This document shows, one piece after another, positions 1 through 9,351 of a stretch of 64,000 nt of DNA. The translations under genes and the position numbers were made by a program. Below the pieces are notes generated by a model. The model ran no database searches and had not been told where the DNA came from. It was given only the letters and a program-made list of their open reading frames with translations. Positions within the stretch are counted from its first letter, which is position 1. Every line of letters begins with the position of its first letter. Source of the stretch: Erysipelotrichaceae bacterium (lineage in GTDB: Bacteria; Bacillota_I; Bacilli_A; Erysipelotrichales; Erysipelotrichaceae); assembly GCA_013334325.1 (NCBI GenBank), contig JAAXXT010000003.1:45170-109169 (forward strand), in the 5' to 3' direction.

Positions 1-1380
1 GATGATACCGCATCTGATAAACATTTCAAATTTGATTTGGATGAATCAAATGTTAGTTATCACAGTATGGAAGGCGGAGGATTCTTGTTTGGTATTAAAG
101 TGAATGATCAAGAAACTGTTGATACAAGCGATGACACCATGAATGGATATTCTGTCATTTTTGGAGAAAATGGTGCTGTTCTATACTCTCTGGTCGATAT
201 CAATATTGATACCTTCCATAATGAATATAATGACGATATGGATGAGATGGATGGAATCGTAGAGATTGCTAGTGGTGATAAAGATACCGATAATACACAA
301 CATTACATTCAAATCGATGTTGTTGAAAATCTTGTAACCATCAAAGACAACGATGTCTTATCTATTGAAAACTTTGAAATTACACCTGTAGGGAATCAGT
401 TTGGTCCTATCGTTACCTATGCTTCTCATGGATGTTCAGAATTGTCTTATTTCATCTATGACAACCTTAAGATGGGAACATCTGTCAAAGTTGTTTCAAA
501 AGCTCAAGATAATGTAGGGACCATCAATTGGACAGAAGGCTCTTATCCTGTATACATCAATTTAGAAGACACCAATGATGCAAGCTTGGTTGTAGATGCT
601 TTCACTGCTGCTTTAAAAGCAGATGGAGTTAATTATATCGGTGTTGGTTTGACAGCTTCTAAAGTCATGCATGATGCCATCGTTACTGGAAATGGTTTAG
701 GTGAATTTATTGACTTAGGTGGATATGAAGATTTAGATACTCTTGCGGCAGCGATCGCTGATTACCTCTATCCTTTGTTAGAAATTCAGACGATTGAAAA
801 TATTGAAAATGCAATTTTGGATGATGAAGTTATAAGCTCACTTCCTGATAAACCAATTGTAGAAATCCCAGGGGGAGTTATTGATGCCTTTGATGATTTG
901 GTTGCTGGATTTGATGTTACATTACAAATCGATATTAATATTGTAACTTTGGAAAATGTTCCTGAGGTTGACAACGACTTAGTTGATGCCTATGTTTCAG
1001 GTTTAGCGAATAGTGATAGTATTGGAATGTTCTATCTTGATTTGTCAGCGTATAAGTTGTTGGATGGAACAGTTGATTCTGAACTTACAGAGTTACTGAA
1101 ACCAATCACCATTACCTTGACCATTCCTGAAGATTTAAGATCCATGACGAATTTCAAAATGATCAGAGTTCATAATGGGGTCGTTGAAGAATTGACCGGA
1201 ACCTATAATGCCACCAACTTCACCTTGACTTTTACCACAGACAAATTCTCGACTTATGGGATCCAATATACCAATCCGGATAAACTACCTGATACTGGTA
1301 GAACTGGAGACTTTGGAGCTCTCGTTATTCTCGCAGGTTTGATCTTAGCCTCGATGACTTCTCGTAGAATCAAGAATTAA
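1..1380 (+). CDS. LPxTG cell-wall-anchored surface protein, 5' end outside window
   Basis: The reading frame is open back to base 1 with no stop, so the protein starts upstream of the window. The visible part is acidic (many Asp, Glu, Asn) and ends with a sortase signal: LPDTG at 1285-1299, a hydrophobic stretch (GALVILAGLILA) and a basic tail (SRRIKN). It is therefore probably exported, cleaved by a sortase and linked to peptidoglycan. I recognise no catalytic domain; the last part before the anchor reads like the beta-rich stalk domains common in Firmicutes surface proteins. A strong terminator follows directly. The anchor is seen directly; the function is unknown. Confidence 0.85.
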   Translation, partial: DDTASDKHFKFDLDESNVSYHSMEGGGFLFGIKVNDQETVDTSDDTMNGYSVIFGENGAVLYSLVDINIDTFHNEYNDDMDEMDGIVEIASGDKDTDNTQHYIQIDVVENLVTIKDNDVLSIENFEITPVGNQFGPIVTYASHGCSELSYFIYDNLKMGTSVKVVSKAQDNVGTINWTEGSYPVYINLEDTNDASLVVDAFTAALKADGVNYIGVGLTASKVMHDAIVTGNGLGEFIDLGGYEDLDTLAAAIADYLYPLLEIQTIENIENAILDDEVISSLPDKPIVEIPGGVIDAFDDLVAGFDVTLQIDINIVTLENVPEVDNDLVDAYVSGLANSDSIGMFYLDLSAYKLLDGTVDSELTELLKPITITLTIPEDLRSMTNFKMIRVHNGVVEELTGTYNATNFTLTFTTDKFSTYGIQYTNPDKLPDTGRTGDFGALVILAGLILASMTSRRIKN

Positions 1381-1384
1381 TCTT

Positions 1385-1412
1385 AAAGACCACCTTCGAG
1401 GTGGTCTTTTTT
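1385..1412 (+). terminator. Intrinsic terminator after the LPxTG gene
   Basis: An 11-bp stem (AAAGACCACCT / AGGTGGTCTTT) with a 3-nt loop is followed by a run of T. It starts 5 nt after the stop codon. Confidence 0.9.
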
Positions 1413-1471
1413 ATGAACCTCTTCATCTAAAGTTTCTGAAGAGTTCTATTAGAGTCTCACAAAATGTTCGA

Positions 1472-1501
1472 TTGACAAGACACTTGATTTAATCATAGAA
1501 T
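1472..1501 (+). promoter_or_regulatory. Promoter of the ABC exporter, leaderless layout
   Basis: Perfect -35 TTGACA (1472-1477) and -10 TAGAAT (1496-1501) with an 18-nt spacer. Only 6 nt separate the -10 from the ATG at 1508, so transcription should begin at or next to the start codon. No Shine-Dalgarno is present between them. Confidence 0.7.
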
Positions 1502-1507
1502 AAACCT

Positions 1508-2425
1508 ATGAATCCTATCCTAGAAATCAATCATTTATCTAAATCCTATGGATCGCTTAAAGCTGTAGACGATATTTCTCTACATGTCAATGAAGGAGAG
1601 CTTTTTGCGTTTCTAGGTCCCAATGGGGCAGGGAAATCAACCACGATCAATGTTTTATGTACCTTATTAAGTGCAGATAAAGGAGAGATCATCCTCAATG
1701 ATTCTCGCTTAGGAAAAGAAGATGAAAAGATAAGAAAGGATATAGGAGTGGTTTTTCAAAAGTCTTTTTTGGATAATCTATTAACGGTTCATGAGAACTT
1801 AAAGACAAGAGCCTCTTTTTATGGACTAAGTAATGAAACCACCAAGAAGCGATTAGAAGACCTTACTAAGCAGTTATCTTTAAGTGAGTTCATACATAGA
1901 CCTTACGGTAAACTCTCGGGAGGTCAACGCCGTAGGGCTGAGATCGCACGTGCTTTGGTGAATCATCCTAGGATCTTGTTTCTAGATGAACCTACTACAG
2001 GTTTAGATCCTCAAACTCGTCATAATATTTGGGCTTATATCGATGAGCTTAGAGAGAAACATAAGATGACGATCTTTTTAACCACCCATTATATGGAAGA
2101 AGCAGCGCTTTGTGATCGTGTATGTATCATCGATCATGGGAAGATCCTAGAACTGGATACCCCAACCAATCTTCGACTGAAGTACGCTCCTACGCTTTTG
2201 CGTTTAAAAGCAGACTCTGATCTATCAGATCGTTTATTGCCTTATGGTTTCCCATTTACGAAAAGTTCAGAAGGTTTTGAACTGGTGATCCCTGATTCTA
2301 AATCTGCCTTGGTTTTATTGACTGAACTAAAAAAATATTATGATCATTTCGAAGTCCTAGAAGGAACCATGGATACTGTCTTTTTAGCTTTGACAGGAAA
2401 AGTAATTAGGGAGGATATCCAATGA
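1508..2425 (+). CDS. ABC-2 type exporter, ATP-binding subunit (DrrA/CcmA-like)
   Basis: 305-residue ATPase that should energise the permease encoded next. Walker A GPNGAGKST at residues 37-45, signature LSGGQ at 136-140 and Walker B ILFLDE at 156-161 followed by the D-loop are intact. The roughly 90-residue C-terminal extension is typical of the DrrA / antibiotic or lipid exporter ATPases. It overlaps the permease gene by 4 nt (ATGA), implying translational coupling. The promoter sits so close that the mRNA is probably leaderless. The substrate cannot be told from sequence; drug, lipid or polysaccharide export are all possible. Confidence 0.93.
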   Translation: MNPILEINHLSKSYGSLKAVDDISLHVNEGELFAFLGPNGAGKSTTINVLCTLLSADKGEIILNDSRLGKEDEKIRKDIGVVFQKSFLDNLLTVHENLKTRASFYGLSNETTKKRLEDLTKQLSLSEFIHRPYGKLSGGQRRRAEIARALVNHPRILFLDEPTTGLDPQTRHNIWAYIDELREKHKMTIFLTTHYMEEAALCDRVCIIDHGKILELDTPTNLRLKYAPTLLRLKADSDLSDRLLPYGFPFTKSSEGFELVIPDSKSALVLLTELKKYYDHFEVLEGTMDTVFLALTGKVIREDIQ

Positions 2426-3306
2426 AAGCCATCAGAGCTTTAACGATTCGTAATCTAAAACTCTTCTATCGAGATAAAGCCTTGGTTTTCTTTAGTTTCT
2501 TATCCGTCATCATCATTCTAGGACTCTATGTGTTATTTCTCGCCGACATCAATATCGCTAATATTAGGGCTCAAGTAGGTGACTCCATCAAAGGGATAGA
2601 TGCCTTGGTGTATGGATGGATGCTTCCTGGTGTGATCGCGGTATCTACGGTGACCTTATCCTTAGGTAATATGGGACGCTTAGTCGATGACGCAAAAGAT
2701 GAAAGCTTATCTGATTTTATGGTTTCCCCTATTTCTAGAACCCAACTGATTTTATCTTATGTACTCTCTACAATATTAATTGCTTTGGTGATATCGCTTT
2801 TTATGTTTGTGTCTAGTATCTTCATCGTGAAGCTTAAAGGAGGATCTTATCTTAGTCTAGATCAGATTCTAGCTGCCTTAGGCATCATTATCTTACTTAT
2901 TATGTCTTCTACCCTTATGGCTTTATTGTTGGCTTCTTTTATTCATTCACCCAATACTTATGGGGTAGCCAATACGATGGTAGGGACCTTTATAGGCTTT
3001 GTGACAGGCGCTTATATGCCTATGGGGATTATGCCTAAGGTTATTCAAAACGTCTTCAATAGCTTACCTGTCTCTCAAGGTGCCAGTATCTTAAGACAGA
3101 TCTTCTTAAGAGACATCATGACAGATGTGTTTAAAGGAGCTCCTGAAAGTGTAGTCTTGGATTATCGTTATTTTCAAGGGATAGATTTAAAGATCCTAGG
3201 ACATATCTTAAGTCCTACTGAAATGATCATAAGTATCTTAGTCAGTATCATCCTATTATTTATCTTAAGCGTATTTAGATTCAGACATCTCACTAAGAAA
3301 GTGTAA
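2422..3306 (+). CDS. ABC-2 type exporter, permease subunit
   Basis: 294-residue membrane protein with about six hydrophobic segments: residues ~20-40, a large extracellular loop, then segments around 70-90, 110-135, 145-170, 180-200 and 270-288. A soluble N-terminal stub with basic residues precedes the first segment, as in ABC2_membrane proteins. It pairs with the preceding ATPase; the 4-nt gene overlap supports a two-gene operon. A bidirectional terminator ends the unit. The assignment to the ABC-2 superfamily is solid from topology and context; the substrate is unknown. Confidence 0.9.
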   Translation: MKAIRALTIRNLKLFYRDKALVFFSFLSVIIILGLYVLFLADINIANIRAQVGDSIKGIDALVYGWMLPGVIAVSTVTLSLGNMGRLVDDAKDESLSDFMVSPISRTQLILSYVLSTILIALVISLFMFVSSIFIVKLKGGSYLSLDQILAALGIIILLIMSSTLMALLLASFIHSPNTYGVANTMVGTFIGFVTGAYMPMGIMPKVIQNVFNSLPVSQGASILRQIFLRDIMTDVFKGAPESVVLDYRYFQGIDLKILGHILSPTEMIISILVSIILLFILSVFRFRHLTKKV

Positions 3307-3328
3307 AAAAAGCCCTCAGGCTTTTTTT
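3305..3328. terminator. Bidirectional terminator between convergent genes
   Basis: Stem AAAAAAAGCC / GGCTTTTTTT with a CTCA loop. The A-run and T-run let it serve the plus-strand exporter and the minus-strand operon; the minus-strand stop codon lies inside it. Confidence 0.85.
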
Positions 3329-3711
3329 GATCGATGAGGGATAAACATGACGATAAACGCTAAGAAGCTTAATCCATAAGCAATCTGCGCGATCCAGAAA
3401 TACACTGGGAGATAGGCAGAAGATCCACCTGCGATATTGATGACACCTTTTAATACCGATCCTAAGACTTGAGCAGCAGAAGCTGTATTGAATAGATTCA
3501 TAAAGAGTCTTGTGTTGATTTTTCTCTTAAGTTTTGAGTTGATCAACAGTAGAAGGCCATACACTATAGCAGATCCTAGAAACCATATAAACGAAAGCTG
3601 CATGTCTATAGATGTGACCCCATGAGAGAAGATATGATAAACAAAGCTAAAGATAACCATAAACAAGGTCAAAGCACTATATACAACGAGGTTTCTTTTC
3701 AGTGATCTCAT
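3316..3711 (-). CDS. Small four-helix membrane protein of unknown function
   Basis: 131 residues with about four hydrophobic segments (residues ~9-28, 38-58, 72-93 and 101-124) and a basic C-terminus (HRSKKA). It is the last gene of a minus-strand operon; its start overlaps the stop of the glycosidase gene by 4 nt. I do not recognise the family. The context, beside a GtrA-type membrane domain and an exo-acting glycosidase, suggests a part in surface glycan handling, but that is inference only. Confidence 0.75.
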   Translation of the reverse strand: MRSLKRNLVVYSALTLFMVIFSFVYHIFSHGVTSIDMQLSFIWFLGSAIVYGLLLLINSKLKRKINTRLFMNLFNTASAAQVLGSVLKGVINIAGGSSAYLPVYFWIAQIAYGLSFLAFIVMFIPHRSKKA

Positions 3712-4649
3712 TTTGTATCTCCGATGATATAAACGATGTCACTTACGCCTCGTTCATATACACCAGCTCCATCATAGGTAGGTTTATTGATGACTTTCCC
3801 ATTGAACCAGATCGTTGCGGATCCTCCACCATCTAGGTTATAGGCAGTGATTGCCCCTTTGTCTTTAAACAACTGAGAAAACTGAACTAAAGTTAAGCCT
3901 CTTGAAATGGTACTTCTTCCATCAACCACAATGAATAAATAATGAAGAGGACCTATTTGAGCGATCCCAACTCTAGGGTTTCTTGAGGAAGATACCCAGT
4001 TCTGATTGCTTACGGAAGGGGAGAGTTCACTGTTTTCTACGAGTACCGGTCCAAATGACCAAGCTTGGAAAACACCTCGATCGATCAATTGTTGACCTGT
4101 TTCAGATCCTTCCTCAAAGATCTCAAGGTTACCATCTTTATCGATAAGTAAAGATCTTGTATCTGGAGCAGCACGTTTCACATCTCTATACAAGACCCCA
4201 TTACGAATAACAAGCCCCGCTGAACGATAGCCATAAAAATCTCCGTTGATGGCTAAGACTGCATTGTTGTTTTCAGCCATAGTAGAAGTATATTCTCGAA
4301 TATTACGTCCATAGGTATCTTTCGCAAAAGCAGTTCTTAAGAAAGATACACTGCTTAATTGAATATCTGCGATATAAACGGTAGCTCCTTCATAAGTTTC
4401 GATATTGATCTTTATGGATTTATAAACTGTGGTACTTGAAGCGGTCTCTGTATATGTCGTATCACTGGTTTCTATGTCCTTGGTGACGTTGGTATTTCCA
4501 TCTCCATCACATATAAGAGGAATCTCATCGATGACGATCCCGGCTGAACTTAAAACGAAGGCATCTAAAAGGACAACACCCGTGATCGTACTAAAGAAGA
4601 CAGAGATCGCAATCGCATAAAGAAAAGGAATTTTAATGAGCTTACTCAT
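3708..4649 (-). CDS. Exported phosphodiester glycosidase (NAGPA domain, DUF2233)
   Basis: 313 residues. An N-terminal hydrophobic segment (residues ~8-32) acts as signal or anchor. A Thr/Ser-rich linker follows, then a NAGPA-type domain from about residue 80: NGDFYGYR, NPRVGIAQ, VVDGRS and YNLDGGGSAT match the family that cleaves sugar-1-phosphodiester bonds. Its substrate is probably a phosphodiester-linked sugar on a surface polymer or lipid. The gene overlaps the upstream glycosyltransferase gene by 8 nt and the downstream membrane gene by 4 nt, so all three are likely made together. The family is confident; the substrate is inferred. Confidence 0.85.
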   Translation of the reverse strand: MSKLIKIPFLYAIAISVFFSTITGVVLLDAFVLSSAGIVIDEIPLICDGDGNTNVTKDIETSDTTYTETASSTTVYKSIKINIETYEGATVYIADIQLSSVSFLRTAFAKDTYGRNIREYTSTMAENNNAVLAINGDFYGYRSAGLVIRNGVLYRDVKRAAPDTRSLLIDKDGNLEIFEEGSETGQQLIDRGVFQAWSFGPVLVENSELSPSVSNQNWVSSSRNPRVGIAQIGPLHYLFIVVDGRSTISRGLTLVQFSQLFKDKGAITAYNLDGGGSATIWFNGKVINKPTYDGAGVYERGVSDIVYIIGDTK

Positions 4650-5688
4650 TGGAGTCCTTTCTAAAGATCACGAGTTTTTGGATCTGATAAGAAACTAAGA
4701 AGAGCGTAATATCGACCGCTATTTTAATCAAGACGACATTTTTCTCAAATAAGGTATAAACAGATTTAACCAAGAAATAAGAAGTCAACATTTGAAACAA
4801 GGCTAGAGTATAATACTTCCACATATGTTCAAACCATTGTTGCTTACTTTTAAAGACCACGGTTTTATTCATAAGAAAATTGAAGTTGACACTAATCAAG
4901 CGTGCGATGAAGGTCGCATATAATATAACGTCCACTCCTTTTAAGGTATATACAAACAAAGTAAATACACCGATATCTAAGCCAGTAGATAGAAGAGAAA
5001 TCACTGAGAAGGTTAAGATCTGACGATAGATTCGAATAGAATCTAGAAGTGGATTAAAATGAGAAGCTGAATTATCATCGATATAGATGGTTTCTATAAC
5101 GACTTCTTTGATTGGGATGTTTAATTTACCACAATATAAAAGCATGTTCATTTCATATTCATAACGTTCACCAGGAACTTTAAGAAACTTCTCCATCGCA
5201 GGTCTTCCAAAAGCTCTTAGACCTGTTTGGGTATCAGTGATCTTTTGTCCAATCAGATAACTGGTGATTAAACGCGTGATCTTATTGCCCAGTTTACTTT
5301 TAAGTGGAACTTGGCTTTCATCGAAACTACGACTTCCTAAAACGAGTGCCTCTGGATAAGCTTCTGCTCCTTTTAGGACATTGATGATGTCTTTGGTTTG
5401 ATGTTGACCATCAGCGTCAACCGTCACAAAAAGATCCAAATCATTTCTCTTTTGGCAATATTCTAAAGCAGTCTTCAAAGCACGACCTTTACCTTGATTG
5501 ACGTCATGTGTCAATACAATGACATGGTCTTGTTTCGAAGCCTTTTCGAAGACCTCATTACAGCTGGGTTTACTGCCGTCGTTGACTACGATGATGACGC
5601 TGGCCACTAAGGCACGGTTGAGCTCATCGATCAGAGTATTTAAACGGAAATCGGGTTGATAAGCAGGGATCAATATCACATTTTTCAT
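4642..5688 (-). CDS. GT2 (DPM-like) glycosyltransferase fused to GtrA membrane domain
   Basis: 348 residues. The N-terminal GT-A domain of the polyprenyl-phosphate sugar transferase type shows IPAY, VVNDGS, NQGKGRALKTA and the metal-binding VDADGQH (DxD). The C-terminal part (~residues 225-343) has four hydrophobic segments and the GtrA-type motif NFLMNKTVVF. Such fusions are thought to make an undecaprenyl-phosphate-linked sugar and move it across the membrane for decoration of wall polymers. It is the first gene of the minus-strand operon. A TATAAT -10 lies 11 nt before the ATG and no Shine-Dalgarno is seen. Confidence 0.88.
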   Translation of the reverse strand: MKNVILIPAYQPDFRLNTLIDELNRALVASVIIVVNDGSKPSCNEVFEKASKQDHVIVLTHDVNQGKGRALKTALEYCQKRNDLDLFVTVDADGQHQTKDIINVLKGAEAYPEALVLGSRSFDESQVPLKSKLGNKITRLITSYLIGQKITDTQTGLRAFGRPAMEKFLKVPGERYEYEMNMLLYCGKLNIPIKEVVIETIYIDDNSASHFNPLLDSIRIYRQILTFSVISLLSTGLDIGVFTLFVYTLKGVDVILYATFIARLISVNFNFLMNKTVVFKSKQQWFEHMWKYYTLALFQMLTSYFLVKSVYTLFEKNVVLIKIAVDITLFLVSYQIQKLVIFRKDSNE

Positions 5689-5699
5689 AGGCTGAGTAT

Positions 5700-5757
5700 A
5701 TTATACTGTATACATTGTGGCATCACTATGAAAAAATGTATTTTTGAGCTTTATAAT
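5700..5757. promoter_or_regulatory. Divergent promoters of the glycosyltransferase and CotH operons
   Basis: On the minus strand a perfect -10 TATAAT lies at 5700-5705, 11 nt before the glycosyltransferase ATG, leaving a leader of only a few bases. On the plus strand TATAAT at 5752-5757 precedes the CotH gene, which has a GAGG ribosome binding site just before its ATG at 5777. Neither has a good -35. Confidence 0.55.
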
Positions 5758-5776
5758 GTTAAAATAATGAGGAACT

Positions 5777-8665
5777 ATGTTAAAAAAGAAAAATAAGCAT
5801 CTTGCATACAATGCAAAAATCCTATTAATTATCTCAAGTATCATTTGTGTATCTTTATATATCAGTGTTTTATCTGAGCGAGTCATGATCGTTCAAGAGG
5901 ACCCTGATGTCATTGAACCCGATGGAACTAGTGCTGTCCATGCCTTGGTGATCAACGAGATCATGAGCTCTAATAATGGGGCTGTAGCTGATCCTTTTGG
6001 GGAAACATATGATTGGGTTGAGCTTTATAATGGGACGACCCATAATATAGATCTTACGAATTATGGTTTAAGTGATACCTCTGATGAGACCAAGTGGGTC
6101 TTTCCTTCAACCATCATCAAAGCGAAGAGTTTTTTAATTGTTTACCTTACGAACACAGATCTTCCTGGTTTATACGCTAACTTTGGATTAAAAAGTGAAG
6201 GTGGGGAAAAGGTCGTCTTACGAGATTCAGGAGGTATGATCGTCGATCAGATCCAATTGCCTATCCTAAACGCAAATACAGTCTTAGCGAGAAATAATAG
6301 TGGCTCATGGGTAGTATTAGAACAGATCAGTCCAGGCTTTACCAATACCATCGAAGGCCACCAGCAATACCTAGATTCAATAACTTTAACTCAAGATCAA
6401 TTATTTATCACGGAAGTCTTACCTAAAAACGCAGGTAACTTTACCAATCCATATACAGTTTTACCTGGTTATATCGAAATCACCAACATAGGACTTACTC
6501 CAATCAATCTAAAGAACTATGCCTTAGGGGATGAATTGGCTTCTCCTTTTCAATGGCGTTTTCCTTCGTTGACTCTTGATCCTGGAAAATCAGTGGTCGT
6601 TTATACATCTAATCTGAATCGTAAAGATGGAGAACTTCATGCGGATTTTACCCTTAACGCTCAAAATGGATCTGTTTTTCTTACGGATGGATCTGGTCAT
6701 ATCATCGATAGGATCGATTATTCAATGGTTCCAAATGGTTATGCGATTCAAAGAAAAGGAGATATCATTGAATTTAGCCCTTCCTTAAGTCCTGGTCAAC
6801 CCAATACAATAGCGGGGATCACGTCTTTTCAAAACACAATGAAGACCCCTACAGGTTTGATCATCAATGAAGTTATGACGATCAATACGACCTTGATGCT
6901 CCATAATGGAGCCAATGCCTATTCGTGGATAGAATTAAAAAACAATTCAACAAGTGCGATCGACTTATCAAAATACACAATATCAGAATCTTTTAATGTG
7001 TTAAGTGCTGTTTCATTACCAAATAAGATCTTACAACCCAATGAATTCATCGTTGTGATGACTTCTGGGGATTCTAGTTTAAGTACCAGTGAATATCAAC
7101 ATATCGATCTGAAAATCAAGGGTGATAAGTCCCTCTATCTTTTTTATGGAGATAAACTTCAAGATTGTATATTCGCTGCTCAAGTCCCTACAAATACAAG
7201 CTATGGGAGAGCCAAAGATAAAGGCTTTATCTATATGGAAGACGCTAGCCCCAACGCAGAAAATAATGTTGGATTAAGAGCGGTAAGTCTTAGTGTAAGA
7301 AGTTCAATTGAGAGTGGTGTGTATACTACATCAACGCTAAATTTAGATCTTCTTTCCAGTGGGAATGTGTACTATAGCACCAATGGGGAGACTCCTACGA
7401 CTTCAAGTAAACAATATTCTCAACCCATTCAACTCACAAAAACGAGCGTCATCAAGACTGTCAATATTGAAGAAGGCAAAGTTCCTTCTGAGGTGCTTTC
7501 TTATACGTATATCTTAAATGAGGATTTGACCCTACCTGTGGTTTCTTTAACGATGGATCCTGATCAGTTTACTGATCTTCAAAGTCATCCATGGGATACC
7601 AAATTAGAATATGGTGGACACATCGAGTATTATCCTATCGAAGGTGAAGGTTTCTCCATCAATTGCGGTGTTCAATTGTTTGGAGGTTCAACCAGAGGAT
7701 TGGCTAAGAAAAGTTTTTCGATTACTTTTGAGGAACAATATGGGGAAGATAAATTAAATTATCACGTTTTCGAAAATCGTGATTTTTCTGTTTTTGATAC
7801 TTTAGTTTTAAGGTCTGGCTCTCAAGATTACAGTACAACCTTCTTTAGAGATATTCTCGGTTCTTCTGTCATGGAAGATTCTACGACCGTAGAAGTTCAA
7901 GCTTATAAAACGACTATTCTTTATATCAATGGAAAATACTGGGGACTCTATGACATCAGAGAAAAAGTCGATGATGATTTCGTAGCTACTCATTACAACG
8001 TCGATGAAACCACGACCAGTGTTGTTCGTATGGGAGGCACAATTTCAGCAGGGAATAAGAAAACATACAGTACTCTGATGAATTATCTTGCGAGTCATGA
8101 TTTGAAATCTACTGAGAACTATGAATACGTAAAAACTTTGCTTAACATCGATAGTTATATTGATTTTTGGGTGGCAGAGCTTTTTACCACCAACAATGAC
8201 GTCATTAACTTTCGCTTTATTTCATCTACGGCCTATGATGAAGGACGTCTTCAAATGATCTTCTATGACTTGGATTATGCTTGGTATTATCCAAACCGTG
8301 CCTACTATGAATTTATGATCAATCCTGATGGGATGAGTGATCTTCATGTAAGTTCATTGATCAATCGTCGTTTATTTGAAAATGAAGAGTATAGAACCAG
8401 ATTCCTTGAACGCCTTAGTCTTAGTTTAAAGACATTGTGGAAAGAAGAAACTGTACTCGCGAAATTGGAGATCATTTATCAATCTGTAAAACCTGAAATC
8501 ACAAGAGATTTTATACGATGGAAACTTGATCCTAATGTATGGGAAGACAATGTCGATTTCTTACGTAACTTCATTACGACAAGAACAAAAAATCTTTTAA
8601 GACAAACCAAAGCTTTCTTTAACTTAAGTGATGCGGATTATGAGTATTACTTTGGGGATCTCTAA
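5777..8665 (+). CDS. CotH-family kinase with three lamin-tail domains, membrane-anchored
   Basis: 962 residues. An N-terminal hydrophobic segment (residues ~14-32) anchors or exports it. Three lamin-tail (LTD) domains begin near residues 55 (VINEIM), 208 (FITEVL) and 360 (IINEVM). A chitobiase-like beta domain follows (~505-580, with YYSTNGETPT), then a CotH domain from about 586 to the end, with LFGGSTRG, a conserved LRSGS region and the metal-site motif YDLDYAWYY near 831. CotH proteins are atypical protein kinases; LTDs are thought to bind surfaces or polymers. It overlaps the VTC gene by one base. CotH next to VTC and DUF4956 is a recurring bacterial gene neighbourhood. Confidence 0.88.
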   Translation: MLKKKNKHLAYNAKILLIISSIICVSLYISVLSERVMIVQEDPDVIEPDGTSAVHALVINEIMSSNNGAVADPFGETYDWVELYNGTTHNIDLTNYGLSDTSDETKWVFPSTIIKAKSFLIVYLTNTDLPGLYANFGLKSEGGEKVVLRDSGGMIVDQIQLPILNANTVLARNNSGSWVVLEQISPGFTNTIEGHQQYLDSITLTQDQLFITEVLPKNAGNFTNPYTVLPGYIEITNIGLTPINLKNYALGDELASPFQWRFPSLTLDPGKSVVVYTSNLNRKDGELHADFTLNAQNGSVFLTDGSGHIIDRIDYSMVPNGYAIQRKGDIIEFSPSLSPGQPNTIAGITSFQNTMKTPTGLIINEVMTINTTLMLHNGANAYSWIELKNNSTSAIDLSKYTISESFNVLSAVSLPNKILQPNEFIVVMTSGDSSLSTSEYQHIDLKIKGDKSLYLFYGDKLQDCIFAAQVPTNTSYGRAKDKGFIYMEDASPNAENNVGLRAVSLSVRSSIESGVYTTSTLNLDLLSSGNVYYSTNGETPTTSSKQYSQPIQLTKTSVIKTVNIEEGKVPSEVLSYTYILNEDLTLPVVSLTMDPDQFTDLQSHPWDTKLEYGGHIEYYPIEGEGFSINCGVQLFGGSTRGLAKKSFSITFEEQYGEDKLNYHVFENRDFSVFDTLVLRSGSQDYSTTFFRDILGSSVMEDSTTVEVQAYKTTILYINGKYWGLYDIREKVDDDFVATHYNVDETTTSVVRMGGTISAGNKKTYSTLMNYLASHDLKSTENYEYVKTLLNIDSYIDFWVAELFTTNNDVINFRFISSTAYDEGRLQMIFYDLDYAWYYPNRAYYEFMINPDGMSDLHVSSLINRRLFENEEYRTRFLERLSLSLKTLWKEETVLAKLEIIYQSVKPEITRDFIRWKLDPNVWEDNVDFLRNFITTRTKNLLRQTKAFFNLSDADYEYYFGDL

Positions 8666-9342
8666 TGAACTATCGACATGAACTGAAATTCATCATGACG
8701 CCTGCGAATGCATTACTACTCAAAAGACTCTTGTTTCAACTTATGGAAACTGATCCTAATGGAGATACCTTAGGTAGATATATGGTGAGAAGTCTCTACT
8801 TCGATACCTTAGGAGGTTCTGCTTTCTTCGATAAGATCGATGGGGTAGAATACCGAAAGAAGTATCGAATAAGATACTACAATAACGATACTGATTTCAT
8901 TAGATTAGAGTCAAAGCTTAAAATCGATGATTTATCAAAAAAGACCCAAGAACGTATAAGTTTAGATCTTGCTCAACATTTAATGAAGGGGGAGATCGAT
9001 GAGATAGAACTCAAACCAAATTCTGTTTTAACGGACTTTGCCTTAGACATTAAATTAAATGCCTTAAGACCTTCAGTGATCGTCGATTATCAAAGAACAG
9101 CCTTCCTACAAAAAGAACTGGATGTGAGAATTACTTTCGATGAATTGATTCGTTCTAGAGTCTATGATACGGATTTGTTTAAAACGGATTATGCTTCCAT
9201 CACTGTGTTAGAACCTGAAGAAGTGGTCTTGGAAGTTAAATACAACGATATCATTCCTTCTACCATCGCCGATGTGATAAAACATACCCCGATGACTCGC
9301 TTAGCTGTAAGTAAATATGCCTACTGTTACAACAAAAAATAG
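8665..9342 (+). CDS. VTC-domain polyphosphate polymerase-like protein
   Basis: 225 residues forming one VTC tunnel domain: RHELKF at the N-terminus, YFDT, RKKYRIRYY, RLESK, VDYQRTAF, RITFD, LEVKYN and a terminal SKYAYC. These basic strands and acidic metal-site residues match the catalytic domain of yeast Vtc4 and its bacterial relatives, which make polyphosphate from NTP. No transmembrane segment is present, so it probably works at the membrane through the DUF4956 protein encoded 9 nt downstream. The family is confident; polymer synthesis by this bacterial subtype is inferred. Confidence 0.85.
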   Translation: MNYRHELKFIMTPANALLLKRLLFQLMETDPNGDTLGRYMVRSLYFDTLGGSAFFDKIDGVEYRKKYRIRYYNNDTDFIRLESKLKIDDLSKKTQERISLDLAQHLMKGEIDEIELKPNSVLTDFALDIKLNALRPSVIVDYQRTAFLQKELDVRITFDELIRSRVYDTDLFKTDYASITVLEPEEVVLEVKYNDIIPSTIADVIKHTPMTRLAVSKYAYCYNKK

Positions 9343-9351
9343 GAGCGTCCC

